64,000 nt of DNA from Anaeromyces robustus (Eukaryota > Neocallimastigomycota > Neocallimastigomycetes > Neocallimastigales > Neocallimastigaceae), in the NCBI GenBank assembly GCA_002104895.1, contig MCFG01000025.1:47501-111500 (forward strand), in the 5' to 3' direction. Under the pieces are notes generated by a model, which saw only the letters and a list, made by a program, of their open reading frames with translations, had not been told where the DNA came from and searched no databases. Made by a program: the position numbers and the translations under genes. Shown here piece by piece: positions 46,199-60,001 of the stretch. Every line of letters starts with the position of its first letter. Position 1 is the stretch's first letter.

Positions 46199-49100
46199 AT
46201 GTCTTCTGGTAAATATGATATAAATATAAATATAAGAATTATTTAAATTTATATATATATACATTCTATAATTATATAAATATAATTTTATTTAAAAAAA
46301 ATTTTTTTTTCAAATATTAATATATATAATTATTATTTACTTTTTTTTATTTATATTATAAAAAAAATGAAATAAAAATTTAACTAATAATAGTTAAAAA
46401 GTCATTAGATTCTACTGGTCCAAGTCCAGTTAGAGATTTTATTATTAATTCAAATGGTCATACCTTAATTACAAAAATTCTTATTGGTAAGATATTTACT
46501 GATATATAAAATGAATATAATTATGATTATTTTATTTTATTAATTATAATATTATATATATTAATTTATTTACAATATGAGGTGTATATAATATTATTAA
46601 TTAATAAATAATTAAACAAATTAAGAATATAAATATTTATATATTATTTAACTAATTTCCTATTTATTTATTTATTTTTTTTTTATTTTTAATAGCTAAT
46701 AATGGTATTGCTGCTGTTAAGGAAATTCGTTCTGTTCGTCAATGGGCTTATTCCGAATTTGGTGATGAAAGAGCTATTCAATTCGTTGTTATGGCTACTG
46801 GCGAAGATTTAAAAGCTAATGCTGAATATATTCGTATGGCTGATCAATATGTTGAAGTTCCAGGTGGTAGTAACAATAATAACTATGCCAATGTTGATTT
46901 AATTGTTGATATTGCTGAAAGAACTGGTGTTCATGTAAGATTTATATTAATAAAAATAATATTTATTTATTATTTAATCTATATAAATAAATATTATCTA
47001 TATTTATTATTTAATAAATAACAAATATTAAAAATACTAATAATTTTTTAATATTTTCTTCTTTATATTTTTTTTAATAAATTATATTCATTGGACTAAT
47101 TGATTTAATAATTTTAATAAAAATATTTAAATTATAATATATATATTTATAATTATCTATGAACTTTTATGTTAATAAATAAATTTAGGCTGTAAGTATA
47201 AATATATCTATGAAATATAATAATTTAATTCTTTAATAAAATAAAATAAAGTATAAGTATATCTAAAAAATATAATAATTTAATTCTTTATTTTATTTTA
47301 TTTATTTTTTTTAAAATTTATAATATTTATTGTTTTTATATTTATATTAATTAATATAATATTTCAAATATATATAATTAAATATATATATAATTAAATC
47401 TATCTATTTATCTATCTATCTATTTATTTATATATATATTAAAAACCTTTCTTTAAAATAAAAATAGGTTTGGGCTGGTTGGGGTCATGCCTCTGAAAAT
47501 CCAAAACTTGTAGATGCTTTAACTAAGAGTAATATTGTTTTCATTGGTCCAACAAGTAATGCTATGAGAACTCTTGGTGATAAGATTTCTTCTACTATTG
47601 TTGCTCAAACTGCTAATGTTCCATGTATTGCTTGGTCTGGTGATGGTATTACTGTTGATGCTAAGGAAGGTGAATTAATTACTTCTATTGATGATGAACT
47701 TTACCAAAAAGCTACTGTTCATAACGCTGAAGAAGGTTTAGCTGTTGCTAAACGTATTGGTTTCCCAGTTATGATTAAAGCCTCTGAAGGTGGTGGTGGT
47801 AAAGGTATTCGTATGGTTAATGATCCAGAACATTTTGAATCATGTTTTGTTCAAGTTCAACGTGAAGTTGCTGGTTCCCCAATTTTCGTTATGAGAATGG
47901 CTGATCATTCTCGTCACTTGGAAGTTCAACTTTTAGCTGATCAATACGGTAATGCTATTTCACTTTTTGGTCGTGATTGTTCTATTCAACGTCGTCATCA
48001 AAAAATTATTGAAGAAGCTCCAATTAAGGCTGCCTCTCCAAAAATGATTGAAATTATGGAAAAGGGTGCTGTTCGTTTAGCTAAATTAGTTGGTTATCAA
48101 AGTGCTGGTACTGTTGAATATTTATATGATACTGAAAAGAAAAAGGCTTATTTCCTTGAATTAAATCCACGTCTTCAAGTAGAACATCCAACAACTGAAA
48201 TGGTTTCTGGTGTTAATCTTCCAGCTGCTCAATTACAAGTTGCTATGGGTATTCCACTTTCTTGTATTAAGGATATAAGAATTTTATATGGTTTAAATGC
48301 TGGTACTTCTGATATTGATTTTGATTTTAAAAAACCAATTTCTTATCAAATTCAAAGAAAACCAAGACCAAAAGGTCATGTTATTTCTTGTCGTATTACT
48401 GCTGAAAATCCAGATGCTGGTTTTAAACCCAATAGTGGTAAAGTTTCAGAATTAAACTTCCGTTCCAGTAATAATGTTTGGGGTTATTTCTCCATTAGTT
48501 CTGCTGGTGGTATTCATGAATTTGCTGATTCTCAATTTGGTCATATTTTCTCTTATGGTGAAACTCGTGAACAAGCTCGTAAGAATATGATTATGGCTTT
48601 GAAGGAAATTTCTATTCGTGGTGAATTCAGAACTACTATTGAATATTTAGTAAGAATTTTAGAAATGGAAGAATATAAGGCAAATAAGGTTAATACTTCT
48701 TGGATGGATGGTTTAATTGCTCATCATTTCAATGTAGAAAAACCAGAACAAACATTATCTGTTGTTTGTGGTGCTGTTTCTAAAGCTTTTACTAAATTCC
48801 AAGAAAATATGGATGAATATACTTCTATTTTAGATAAAGGTCAAATGCCAAATCAAATTCTTCTTTCTAATGTCATACCAATTGAATTTATTAATAGTGG
48901 TATTAAGTATCGTCTTTCTGTTTTCCGTAATGGTCCAGAAGATTATTCTGTTGTTGTTAATGGTTCTACCGTTAAAGTTGTTTGTCGTAAATTAGCTGAT
49001 GGTGGTATTTTAATTTTAGTGGATGAAAAGAGTCATGTTGTATATTTAAAGGAAGAACCACAAACTACCATTATGACTTTAGATAGTAAAACTGTTCCAC

Positions 49101-52100
49101 TTGAAAAGGAAAATGATCCAACCAAGATGCGTTCTCCATCTCCAGGTAAACTTATTCGTTACCTTGTTAATGATGGTGATCATGTTAATGCAGGTGATGA
49201 ATATGCTGAAATTGAAGTTATGAAGATGTATATGCCTTTAGCTGCTGCTGAAAGTGGTATTGTTACTTTCACTAAAACTCCAGGAGCTGTTTTAGAAAAT
49301 GGTGAAATTATTGGTCATTTGAAATTAGATGATCCTTCTAAAGTTAAATCTGCTACTCCATTTACTGGTAGTTTGAATTTAGGTCCATCTCAAGTTATTA
49401 GTGATAAACCAAATCATCAATTTAGAGCTATTTATCGTGTTATTTCTAATGTTTTAGATGGTTATTATTCTCAAGATTCTTTAAGTACTGTTGTTCGTCA
49501 AATGGTTGAAATATTAAGAAATTATGAATTACCAAAAACTGAATTACATGATGTTTTATCTTCTTTAACTGGTCGTATTCCAGCTAAATTAGAAGATTTT
49601 ATTCGTGATGTTTTAGATCATTGGAATGAAAATATTGAAGAAACTGTTCAATATATTCAAAAGGAAATTGAAAAATATGGTAAATCTATGGAAGATAATG
49701 AAAGATCATTATTTGAAGTTCAAATGTCTGCTTTCAATAAGGTCCTTGAAAAGTATAAGGATGGTTTGAAGGGACATGAAAGATCTGTTTTCGTTGATCT
49801 TTTAGAAAAGTATTATGATGTTGAACATCTTTTCAGTAATGAACCATTAGATGAAATTCTTTCTCATTTACGTCACACTACATACAAGAATAATATTGAA
49901 GAAGTTGTACGTGTTGCTCTTTCTCATGATAAGGTTTCTAATAAGAATAAATTAATTACTATTCTTTTAGATGTTGCTCGTTCTAATTATGATGGTGAAC
50001 AATGGCAAGTTGCTTTCTTCCCAATTCTTAAACGTCTTACTGGTTTATCTAGTCGTGCTACTATTCCAGTTACCGTTAAAGCTCGTGAATTATTAATTTA
50101 TTGTCAATTACCAACTTATAAGGAACGTTATGCTCAAATTGAAAATCAATTAGAAAAAGCTGTTACTAAAAGTTCTGATACCGCTAATGCTACCCATGGT
50201 GTTAATTTCAGTTTACTTTCCGATTTAATTGAAGCTAATTATGATATTCTTGATGTTATTCCAAACTTTTTCTATCACTCTGATCCAAAGATTAGAATGG
50301 CTTCTCTCTACACTTATATTATGTATACTTATATGCATGCCTATGAAGTTACTGATATTAATACTCATTCTAATGATCATGATAAAGATCAAGTATTTGT
50401 CAAATGGTCTTTTAATGTTAGAAGACATTTTGCTATGGCTAATATGGGTCATTCTAGACGTAGTAGTGCAACTTTATCTTCCTCTTCTGGTGTTTTAGGT
50501 AATGTTATTCCAGAAAATGTTGCTGTTGAAAAATTTGATACTAAGGATAATACTGATGGTGATAATACTACTACTAATACTAATAGTGATGCTAATAATA
50601 CTAATAATAAGGATAATGATAATACCAATACCAACAATAATGATAATGACAATGACAATGATAACAATGTTAATGTTAGTGGTAGTGGTAGAAAGAGTTC
50701 AAAATATGATGATATTCAACGTATTATGTCTGTTTCTGATATTTCTACTATAAATCCATTATCTTCCAAGAATACTAATACTCTTGGTAGTCTTCGTGAA
50801 GTTTCAGAAAAATTACCAAAACGTAATGGTATTATTGTTGCCTTTAATAATACTAAAGAAGTTGCTACTCGTCTTCCAGAACTTATTAAACGTCTTGGTA
50901 ATAATAATGAAGATGAAGAAGATGATGAAGATGAAGGACTTCATTTTGGTTCTGATAATCATAATAAAAAACTTAAACCAGAAGAATTTTATAATGTTGT
51001 TAATATCGTTTTCCGTGGTTCCGATGTTAATGATTCCAATGTAGATAATAATGATGATGATGCTGTTAGTCGTCGTATTTATGATATTATTCAAGAAAAT
51101 AAAAGTATTCTTGAAAATGCTTTTATTCGTCGTATTACTTTCTTAATTGTTAGAAAGGAAGATACCCCACATTATTATACTTTTAAGGCAGCTTCTGGTT
51201 ATAAGGAAGATCAAGTTATTCGTCATATGGAACCTGCTTTAGCCTATCAATTAGAATTAAATCGTTTATCTAATTTCAATGTAGAACCAATGCCAATGTA
51301 TAATAATAATATTCATATTTATCATGCTATTGCTAAAGAAAATTCTACAGATAGTCGTTTCTTTGTACGTGCTTTAGTTCATCCAAGTCAAATTGTATCC
51401 ACGGTAACTACTCACGATTTCTTAGTTAGTGAAGGTGATCGTGTGGTTAAGGATATTATTGATTCCTTAGAAGTAGCCTCTTCTGTTCATACCACTACTG
51501 ATTGTAATCATTTATTTATTAATTTCATTCCAACTTTCGTTCTTAGTGTTGAAGAAGTTGCTTATGCTTTAGCTGAATTTATTGAACGTCATGGTATGAA
51601 ATTATGGCATTTACGTGTTACTATGGGTGATATTCGTTTAATGATTCAAAGTAAAAATAAGAAAACACCAACACCAATGCGTTTCCTTGTTAATAATGTT
51701 TCTGGTTATATTACTAAGATTGAAATTTATGAAGAAGTTACTAATAAGGAAGGTATTACTGTTTATCGTACAGCTATTGGTGATATTCCAGGTAGTTTAC
51801 ATCTTCAACCTATTAATATTCCATATTCTACTAAGGAAGCTGTACAACCAAAAAGAAATAAGGCTCATTTAATGGGTACTACTTATGTTTATGATTTCCC
51901 AGATCTTTTCCAATTAGCTCTTCAACAAATTTGGCAAATTTATATTAAGAGACATCCAGATCAAAAAATGCCAACTCATTTCATGAAACAAACTGAATTA
52001 ATTTTAAATGAAAATGAAGAATTAGTTGAAACGGATCGTACCCCTGGTAGTAATACTTGTGGTATGGTAGCTTGGCGTTTAGATTGTCAAACTCCAGAAT

Positions 52101-54223
52101 ATCCAGAAGGTCGTTCCATTATTGTTATCGCTAATGATATTACCTATAAGATTGGTTCCTTTGGTACTGAAGAAGATATGGTTTATTATAAGGCTTCTCA
52201 ATTAGCTAGATCTTTAGGTATTCCAAGAATTTATATTTCCGCTAATTCTGGTGCTCGTATTGGTCTTGCTACAGAATTACAAAAAGTATTTAAGATTCAA
52301 TGGATTGATCCAAATGATGAAAGTAAAGGTTTTGATTATATTTACCTTACTGAAGAAGATTATAAAAATAATATTAGTGATGGTAATCCATCTGGTGTTT
52401 ATGAAAAAATTGTTGTTGATGGAGAAGTACGTTATAAGATTAATGATGTTATTGGTAAGGAACATGGTCTTGGTACTGAAAACTTACAAGGTTCTGGTTT
52501 AATTGCTGGTGAAACTTCAGCAGCTTATAAAGATATCTTTACTGCTACTTTAGTTACTTGTCGTTCCGTAGGTATTGGTGCTTATTTAGTACGTCTTGGT
52601 CAACGTACAGTACAAGTTGAAGGTCAACCTATTATTTTAACAGGTGCTGTTGCCTTAAATAAGGTTTTAGGTAGAAATGTTTATACTTCTAATCTTCAAT
52701 TAGGTGGTACTCAAATTATGTTTAGAAATGGTATATCTCATTTAACAGCTAATAATGATTTACATGGTATTCGTCAATTAATGGATTGGTTAGCTTATGT
52801 TCCAAAAACAAATACTTCACCATTACCAATTGTAGAACCATTAGATCCAATTGATCGTGATGTTAGTGTTATTATTCCAAAGGGAGCTTATGATCCAAGA
52901 ATACTTATAGCTGGTGAATATAAATCATTAAATCAAGAAAATGATAATCTTTCTGTTAATGGTAGTAATAATGGAGCTGCTGCTGTTTCTGTTACTACAC
53001 CAGTTACTCCAGAAAGTGCAATGACTCTTCCAACTTTAACACCACGTAATACAGGTTGGATTAGTGGTTTATTTGATCGTGATTCCTTTGTTGAAAGTAT
53101 GGGAGGATGGGCACAAGGTGTTGTTACAGGTCGTGCAAGACTTGGTGGTATACCATTAGGTGTTATTGCTGTTGAAACTAGAATGATTGAACAAGTTTTA
53201 CCAGCTGATCCAGGTAATGCTGATTCTAGAGAACAAACCATATTAGAAGCTGGTCAAGTTTGGACTCCAGAATCTGCTTTTAAAACTTCACAAGCTATTA
53301 ATGATTTCAATAATGGTGAACATTTACCATTAATGATTCTTGCTAACTGGCGTGGTTTTAGTGGTGGTCAAAGTGATTTATTAAAGGGTATATTAAAATA
53401 TGGTTCTTATATTGTAGATTCTTTAAGAGAATATAAACAACCTGTATTCATTTATGTTATTGGTGAATTACGTGGTGGAGCTTGGGTAGTTCTTGATCCA
53501 AAGATTAATCCAGAAATGATGGAAATGTATGCTGAAAGTAATGCTCGTGGAGGTGTTCTTGAACCAGAAGGTTTATGTTCTATTAAATATCGTAAGAAGC
53601 ATATCTTAGATACTATTGATCGTTTAGATACCAAATATCATGATATGAAGATGACATTAAAATCCCTTCAAAGTAAAGCAGAAGAAAATAAAGAAGAAAT
53701 TTCAAAGATTCAAGCAAGATTTGAACAACGTGAAAAGGAATTAATACCACTTTATCATCAAGTTGCTGTTCATTTTGCTGATATGCATGATACACCACGT
53801 CGTTTAAAGGCTAAAGATTGTATTAATGATGAAATTCCATGGAATAAAGCACGTAAATATTTCTATCATCGTTTATCTCGTCGTTTAGCCGAAGAAGAAG
53901 TTATTAATCAAATTTTAAAGGCTGATCCAGAATTAAAAAGAGAATCTGCTAAACAATATATTATTGGATGGTGGCTTGCTGATCATCAAAAAGATCTTGC
54001 TAATATTTCAAAAGAAAAATATGATGAAGTTATGGCTAAATGGTTAAAATCTGATCCAAAGATTCAACAACGTATTAATATTATTTCTAGTGATTATAAT
54101 TCTAAACAAATTCTTAAACAAATTAAAAAAGATAAAAAATCTGTTATTATTGGTCTTAAGAAATATCTTAGAAATTTAGATGAAGATACTAAGAAAGCTT
54201 TATTAGAAGAATTCCTTAAATAA
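46199..54223 (+). CDS. ACC1: Acetyl-CoA carboxylase, eukaryotic multi-domain type
   Basis: Catalyses ATP-dependent carboxylation of acetyl-CoA to malonyl-CoA, the committed step of cytosolic fatty acid synthesis. Exons 46199-46208, 46394-46486, 46696-46934 and 47468-54223 (TAA) join in phase to 2365 residues, near the usual 2200-2300. Domains in order: biotin carboxylase ([23 protein letters not shown]-grasp loop [10 protein letters not shown] at about residue 222; [20 protein letters not shown]), biotin carrier with EVMKM (biotinyl Lys at about 700), a central region, and the two halves of carboxyltransferase ([37 protein letters not shown]). The central region carries an Asn/Asp-rich insert (about 1138-1190) and an acidic patch. 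All catalytic landmarks are present. The first exon is only 10 bases (ATG TCT TCT G); it gives MSSVKKSLDS, but another upstream start cannot be ruled out. Confidence 0.96.
50540..50692 (+). repeat. Asn/Asp/Thr-rich coding insert in acetyl-CoA carboxylase
   Basis: About 50 residues of mostly Asn, Asp and Thr made from AAT/GAT/ACT codon repeats in the central domain, a region that carries regulatory loops in yeast ACC1. The frame is kept, so it is translated; probably a flexible surface loop. Confidence 0.8.
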
Positions 54224-54843
54224 ATATAAATAAAAAAAAGTAAAATAGAGAAAATATATATAAAAAAAAAACTAAAAAACTAAAAAAAACAAAACAAAAA
54301 ACAAAAAACAAAAAAAGTTTATATAAAAGTTGATAAATAATATATATTTTTAAAAAAAAAAATAACATATAATAACAATAATAATAATCATAATCATAAT
54401 CATAATCATAATCATAATCATAATCATAATCATAATCATAATCATAATCATAATCATAATCATAATCATAATCATCATAATAATAAATAATTAAATAAAT
54501 AGATAAAAAATGATTAGATATTTTATTTATTACAAAAACAAATAAACAAACCAAACAACAATAATAACAAACAAACAATATAATGATGTTCAAAAAGCCA
54601 TAAAAATTGATAAGATGAAAATAAAAAAAAAAAGGTCATTTTGAAAAGGTTTTAATCATTACCAACAAACAATAAGATTAGATAAAACAAAATAAAATAT
54701 AAATATCAGTTCATTCCAAGTTATATTTTTAATAATGTTTTTTTTTTATTTTTTTCTTTAATTTTTTTTTATTAGAAAAAAGAAAATTAATAATTAATTA
54801 ATAATAAACATTTTTTTTTTTTTTTAAAAAAAAAAAAACTAGA

Positions 54844-54874
<31 letters not shown>

Positions 54875-55058
54875 ATTATCATAAACAATTTATTACATGC
54901 AAGAAAAAATATTTATTATAAACATAAACATAAACATAAACATTAATAAAAATAATATTAACAAACATAAAACATAAAACATAAAACATAAAACAACAAC
55001 AACAAGAAAGAAATCAAATATACACATTCACACAATTAATACAATTAATAAATCACAC

Positions 55059-55090
<32 letters not shown>

Positions 55091-56055
55091 CAAACAAAAC
55101 AAAACAAAACAACAAAACAAACTTTTTTTAATTGATTAATACATAAAAAAAAAGTCCAGATAAAATAAAAACATCATCATAAGAAAATGAAAGAAAAAGA
55201 GAAAATAATGAACTAAAAAAAAAAAAAAAAAAGTTATTAAAAAAATAAGGGGTTAATTTTTTAATAGTTTTTTTTCCTCAAAAAAAATTTTTTTTTTTTT
55301 TCAATATTTGAAAAACTATTTTTCTTTAAATTTTCTTTCTTTTTTTTTTTTTTTTTTTTATCACAAAAAAAAAAAAAAAATTATATTTTTCTATATATTT
55401 ATAGAAAAAGTTATTATTATTTTTTTAATTAAATAATTTTTTAAATTTTTAAATTTTTTTATATTATCTTTTTTTTTTTATTTTTGTTCTAGAAAATATT
55501 TTTTCTTTCCAAATTCTATATGTAAAAAAAATCATCATAGAGAGTGTAAAAAATCATTATAAATGAAAGAAAAAGAATGGAAAGAAAGAAATTAAAAAAA
55601 AAGATAAACTTTTTATTATTTAACCATAATGATATTAACAAGAAAAAAAAAATACTTTAATCTTTTTTTTTTCTTTTTATAAAAACTAATATTTCCAATT
55701 TTAATTCAGTACTTTTAAGTTATTAAAGAATTTTTTTTTTCTTTTGAAAAATAAAAAAATAAATCATTAATAAATAAATAAATAAATAAATAAATAAAAA
55801 AAAAAAAAAAGAATTTTTTTATATATGTAATTTTATTATATTATAATAGCAATTCAATAAACATAATAAACATAATAAATAATAATAATAATAATATTTA
55901 AAAACTTTCTTTTAATATTAAGTGTATTACATTTTATATTTGTAATTTTTTTTTGGACTTCTATTGGAATAGGGATATGAACAGTAGTGATAAATCGATT
56001 AAAACTAAAACTTATAATAAAATGAATAATTTTGAAAATTCAAGAAATTTTATAC
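54224..56055. other. Gene-free AT-rich spacer downstream of acetyl-CoA carboxylase
   Basis: Holds A- and T-homopolymer runs, AAAC/AACAAA motifs and a hexamer microsatellite. No gene or RNA seen. Confidence 0.6.
54386..54478. repeat. ATAATC hexamer microsatellite
   Basis: About 14 perfect units of a six-base repeat, read as Tyr-Asp repeats on the minus strand; not a gene. Confidence 0.95.
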
Positions 56056-56820
56056 TTACAGTTTAATCTAGAATTTCTAGAATATAACACAAAGGTTTCA
56101 GGTGGAATACTTTTAGGGCAAGATATGAATAAAAAAATTGATACTAGAGTTGCTAAAGCTTCTAAAATGATTAATAATTCCTTGTTCTAATTGTTGTTCA
56201 TGCTGTTTTCATTGTGACAATTATCAAAGAATTGACCATTGGTTTATTAATGGACTCCTATTTAAAAATCTTCATATTAATTATTTCTACGATCTAGGGT
56301 TAGAAACTTTTTTTTTTTTTTTTTAAATTTTTAGATAGTCTTTTTAATAGTTTAATTGTGACTAGTGATAACTTTAGTATATAGATAATAGAATTAATAA
56401 TATTGTTAAAGGTTATAAAAGTAATTCTAATAATAGGAACAATAGGTATAGGTAATATCGATATTTTAGGAAATAGAAAAATTGTTAATAGGTATCGAAT
56501 TAATATTTTTTTTTTTTAATTGGTGGAAGAAAACATGATTTTAATGAAATAAATAAATAACCAATTATTCATACAAAAAGGAATGGAAAATATTCGTTTT
56601 TAAGTGTCAGATTGAGTCTAGTACATATTCAAAATCTCCATTCTTGTTGCGATCTTACGGCTCTATTGAATGATATCATGGCTATTGTCTATAAAAGACA
56701 TAATATATTGTTCAATAAATTCAAAACCAATCTCTCCAGGAACGTCAATATTTATAACACAATAGGACAGCCTAGTAGGGCAAATATCGATCCTATTACC
56801 GACCCAAGTGGAATAGGATA
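56056..56820 (+). mobile_element. Retroelement relic (reverse-transcriptase C-terminal region, probably LINE-like)
   Basis: Pieces of translated sequence resemble the end of a non-LTR reverse transcriptase. One is GGILLGQDMNKKIDTRVAKA, as in the thumb region. Another is a Cys/His cluster (CCSCCFHCDNYQRIDHWFI), like the zinc-binding tail of such proteins. A last open stretch is 56612-56821. Base composition is richer in G/C than the flanks. The element is 5'-truncated and broken in several places. No ends or target duplication could be defined. Family assignment beyond retroelement is uncertain. Confidence 0.45.
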
Positions 56821-58312
56821 GATCAATTTTACTTTAATTCTATATGTAGAATTAAGGGCTAGTATAGATTTATTGTTTTTACATATTATTATACTACTTT
56901 TTTTTTCCCTTCAGTATTATTCAAAATGGTTTTTTTTTTTTTTTTTTTATGATTAATATATATTAATATTTAAATTCAATAAAGATAATGTACGAATTAT
57001 GTGCTATAAAATAAAAAAAAAAGTTTTTTTCTTTTTTTTTAGTTTTTTTAAAGTAAAGAAAGTATCGAAGTCGAACTCGATAAAATTAAAATAATAATAA
57101 TAATAATTGATACTTTAATGATATTTTTAAATTATATGATAATTATATCACTAAATTTTGAATGGAAGGGTTTTTTTTTTTTTTTTTAAAAAAAAAAAAT
57201 TCTATCTAAAAAATATATTACTTTAAAGAAATTATATATAAGAATATAACTCTTTAAAATAAAAATAAATATAATAAAAAATATTGATTATATATCTTTT
57301 TGAAGAAGATTTTTTAATATTTTATTTTATTAAGTGAAAAGAAATGTTTAAAATAACTTATATAAATAATTCATATTTTAAATATATATTTAAATACATA
57401 TATATATATAAAACTGATGTATTCCAAAATATTATATTTGTGTTGAACTACGCTTTTTATTTTATGTGTAAAATATAATATATATATTTATGGTAGGGAA
57501 TGTCACTATAAAATTAATTCATAATTATTTAAAAAAATTTAATTAAAAATATTTAGTTTAACTAATTGCCTTTAGTGATTAATTTATCTAAGCCAAGAAT
57601 CAAATAAATATATCTTTATTCAAAACTAGAATTAATAATTTAAATATTTAATTAAATAAAAAAGTTGATTTAAATAAATATAATATTAATTAATTAATTA
57701 ATTATTATTATGAGTATCAAATTTGTAAATGAAGAATATTGTTTTTATAATAAAAAAATTAAAGTTAATAACAACACATATTAATATCAAAATAAAGAAA
57801 ACAACGTACTAAATATTAATTTTATTTATTTATTTTATTTATTTTATTTATTTATTTATTTTATTCAATTTTTTTATTTTATTCAATTTTTTTATTTAAT
57901 TATTTATTTTATTTAATTATTTATTTTATTTATTTATTTATTTTATTTATTTATTTTATTTATTCTTTTATTTATTTATTTTATTTATTTATTATTATTT
58001 TTTTAATGTGTGTTTAATATACATGCATAAAGGTGTTTTTTTTTTTTTTTTTTTTTTTAAATCACCTTATAAAACGTTTTTTTTTTTTTTTTTATAAAAC
58101 GTTTTTTTTTTTTTAACATTTTATATTTTTTAATTTTTATTATAATTACAATTTACAATATTAGCAAATTTTATTTTTACATTATATCAGTAATAGTTAG
58201 TATATAATATTATATATATATATATTATTTATTATTTCTTTCTTCAACGAATTGTGTGCTTTAAAAAAAAAAAAAAAAAAAAAAAAATTTTTCTTTCTTT
58301 TTTTTTTTAATA
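56821..58312. other. Gene-free AT-rich spacer
   Basis: A/T-rich, with a TTTA/TTTTA array at about 57825-57992 and duplicated TTATAAAACGTTTTTTT segments near 58067-58105. No gene seen. Confidence 0.6.
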
Positions 58313-60001
58313 TTAACAAATTCTCTTATTTGCAATATTATTTCTTAATGTCATAAAGAAATGAACAGGATTATTCATAACATTGAAAACAAGAGCTAAA
58401 ACATATTCATTTGGATATTCGATTTGTTTCATCATTTCTATTTGCTTTTGACTAATATAAAATGGAATTTTATTGCCAAAAACTCCAACTGTAGATTTAA
58501 CTTCAATATAAATTTTACGACCATCTTCAGTGATACATAAAATATCATAATGTGAACCATCTTCAATAACATGATAAACATCTCCTTTGTATTCTAAGAG
58601 TTGACCTATTCCATTTTCATTTAACATGTTCCATTTTACATCTCTAAATTCTCCAGATTGTTTAAGTAATTTATAAATATAAGCTTCACCACACATGCCT
58701 GTTCTTTTATTAATTGGATTATCAAAATCAAAATCATCACCATATTCTATAATAGTACTAAATATATTTCTATAGTATGTTTTTTGTTCAGAAACCATTC
58801 CATTACTAAATGAAACATAAACTTTTTCTGAATTATTTTTAACAGGTGAAGAAAATGAACTACTGGATGAATCATTAGATGAAACAGAAGATGAAGGTAT
58901 TGAAAAAATCAATTCATTGATATTATTCATACTGGTTCCTTTAATTTCTACTTTTTCACTTACAGATAGTGTTCTTGAAATTGAAAGAGAAGCATTATTG
59001 TTCTTTTCATTAATCATTCTTTTAATTAATTCTGGTTGACTTAAAATACAGTTAATTTCTTTTTCACTATATTCTTTTTCAAATTTCTTTAAATTGTTAT
59101 ATTTTTCATCAGTTAATTCTCCATTGATAATTTCTTTTACAATATTCTCGTTTTTAAGTAATGTGGAAATAGAATTTTCACCATACTTTTTACCAAAATC
59201 ATTCATATTTTTACGTGTTTTTTTATCGTAGATGACATTCAATGTAATATCATCCTTTTTTAAATAAGTATTAGGGAAATTAGTCTTTGCTTTTCTATCA
59301 CTATTACTATCAAAATATTCCTCTATAATATATTGAGCTGCAATTTTAAAATCTTGATTATTTTTATTTTCGTTATCATTGAATTTGTCGATAATATGAT
59401 TATCTATATTATTACAAACTTCTTCATAAGATTTATCTAAAGAGCATATTCTTCCCATCTTCTTATGAACGAGAATATCTTTAATATCATCTCCTAACAA
59501 TTTAGCAACATATTTCAATTCATCCGGTATTTCTACATATTCTTGTGAATAACGATCCAAACTTCCATCATTATATAATGATTCTAATTTACAGAGTTTA
59601 CCATTTTGATTAGGAATAATTTTTCCTTCGGATGAGAAGGATGTATATTCTTTTAAATAATAAATTGTTAATTCATTATTTTCTCCAAGATAATAAGATA
59701 AATTTGTAATATTACTATAATTTTCAATGATTTTTTGTATCATTTTTATAATATATTTATTTGAGTCTTTCCATATTTCTTCATTTCTGTCATGTCGTTC
59801 TATTTCACATATACTATATTTACCTTTTGTGAATTTTTTATATAGTTCATAAAGTTTTCTTTGTTTATTTTGAGAATCACCAATTAATGTTGGTTCATTT
59901 GTATATTTAGGAATAATTCTAATAAGATATTTAGCAGCCATTTCCTTTTGTTGTAATGGCATATAATTGTTTCTATAATGATAATCACATGTTTCAGACA
60001 T
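58313..60001 (-). CDS. DUF3883 (NO VEIN C-terminal) nuclease-like segment of the ATPase protein
   Basis: 562 residues. The C-terminal 120 or so form a DUF3883 domain: TGMCGEAYIYKLLKQSGEF, VKWNMLNENGIGQLLEYKG, and HYDILCITEDGRKIYIEVKS. The Asp and the ExK of the last stretch match the spacing of PD-(D/E)XK nuclease-like folds. The part before it is Asn/Lys/Glu-rich with a Ser-rich stretch (about residues 355-385). The ATG at 60001 directly follows a TGA at 60004-60002 in the same frame as the upstream segment, so this is most likely the C-terminal third of one long protein rather than a separate gene. Ends in TAA. No intron. DUF3883 occurs in plant NO VEIN and in bacterial restriction- and defence-associated proteins; activity here is unknown. 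Confidence 0.75.
   Translation of the reverse strand: MSETCDYHYRNNYMPLQQKEMAAKYLIRIIPKYTNEPTLIGDSQNKQRKLYELYKKFTKGKYSICEIERHDRNEEIWKDSNKYIIKMIQKIIENYSNITNLSYYLGENNELTIYYLKEYTSFSSEGKIIPNQNGKLCKLESLYNDGSLDRYSQEYVEIPDELKYVAKLLGDDIKDILVHKKMGRICSLDKSYEEVCNNIDNHIIDKFNDNENKNNQDFKIAAQYIIEEYFDSNSDRKAKTNFPNTYLKKDDITLNVIYDKKTRKNMNDFGKKYGENSISTLLKNENIVKEIINGELTDEKYNNLKKFEKEYSEKEINCILSQPELIKRMINEKNNNASLSISRTLSVSEKVEIKGTSMNNINELIFSIPSSSVSSNDSSSSSFSSPVKNNSEKVYVSFSNGMVSEQKTYYRNIFSTIIEYGDDFDFDNPINKRTGMCGEAYIYKLLKQSGEFRDVKWNMLNENGIGQLLEYKGDVYHVIEDGSHYDILCITEDGRKIYIEVKSTVGVFGNKIPFYISQKQIEMMKQIEYPNEYVLALVFNVMNNPVHFFMTLRNNIANKRIC

Noticed and set aside
54216-54593. Tyr-Asp repeat protein on the minus strand
   Set aside because: Arises from the ATAATC hexamer repeat downstream of the carboxylase gene.
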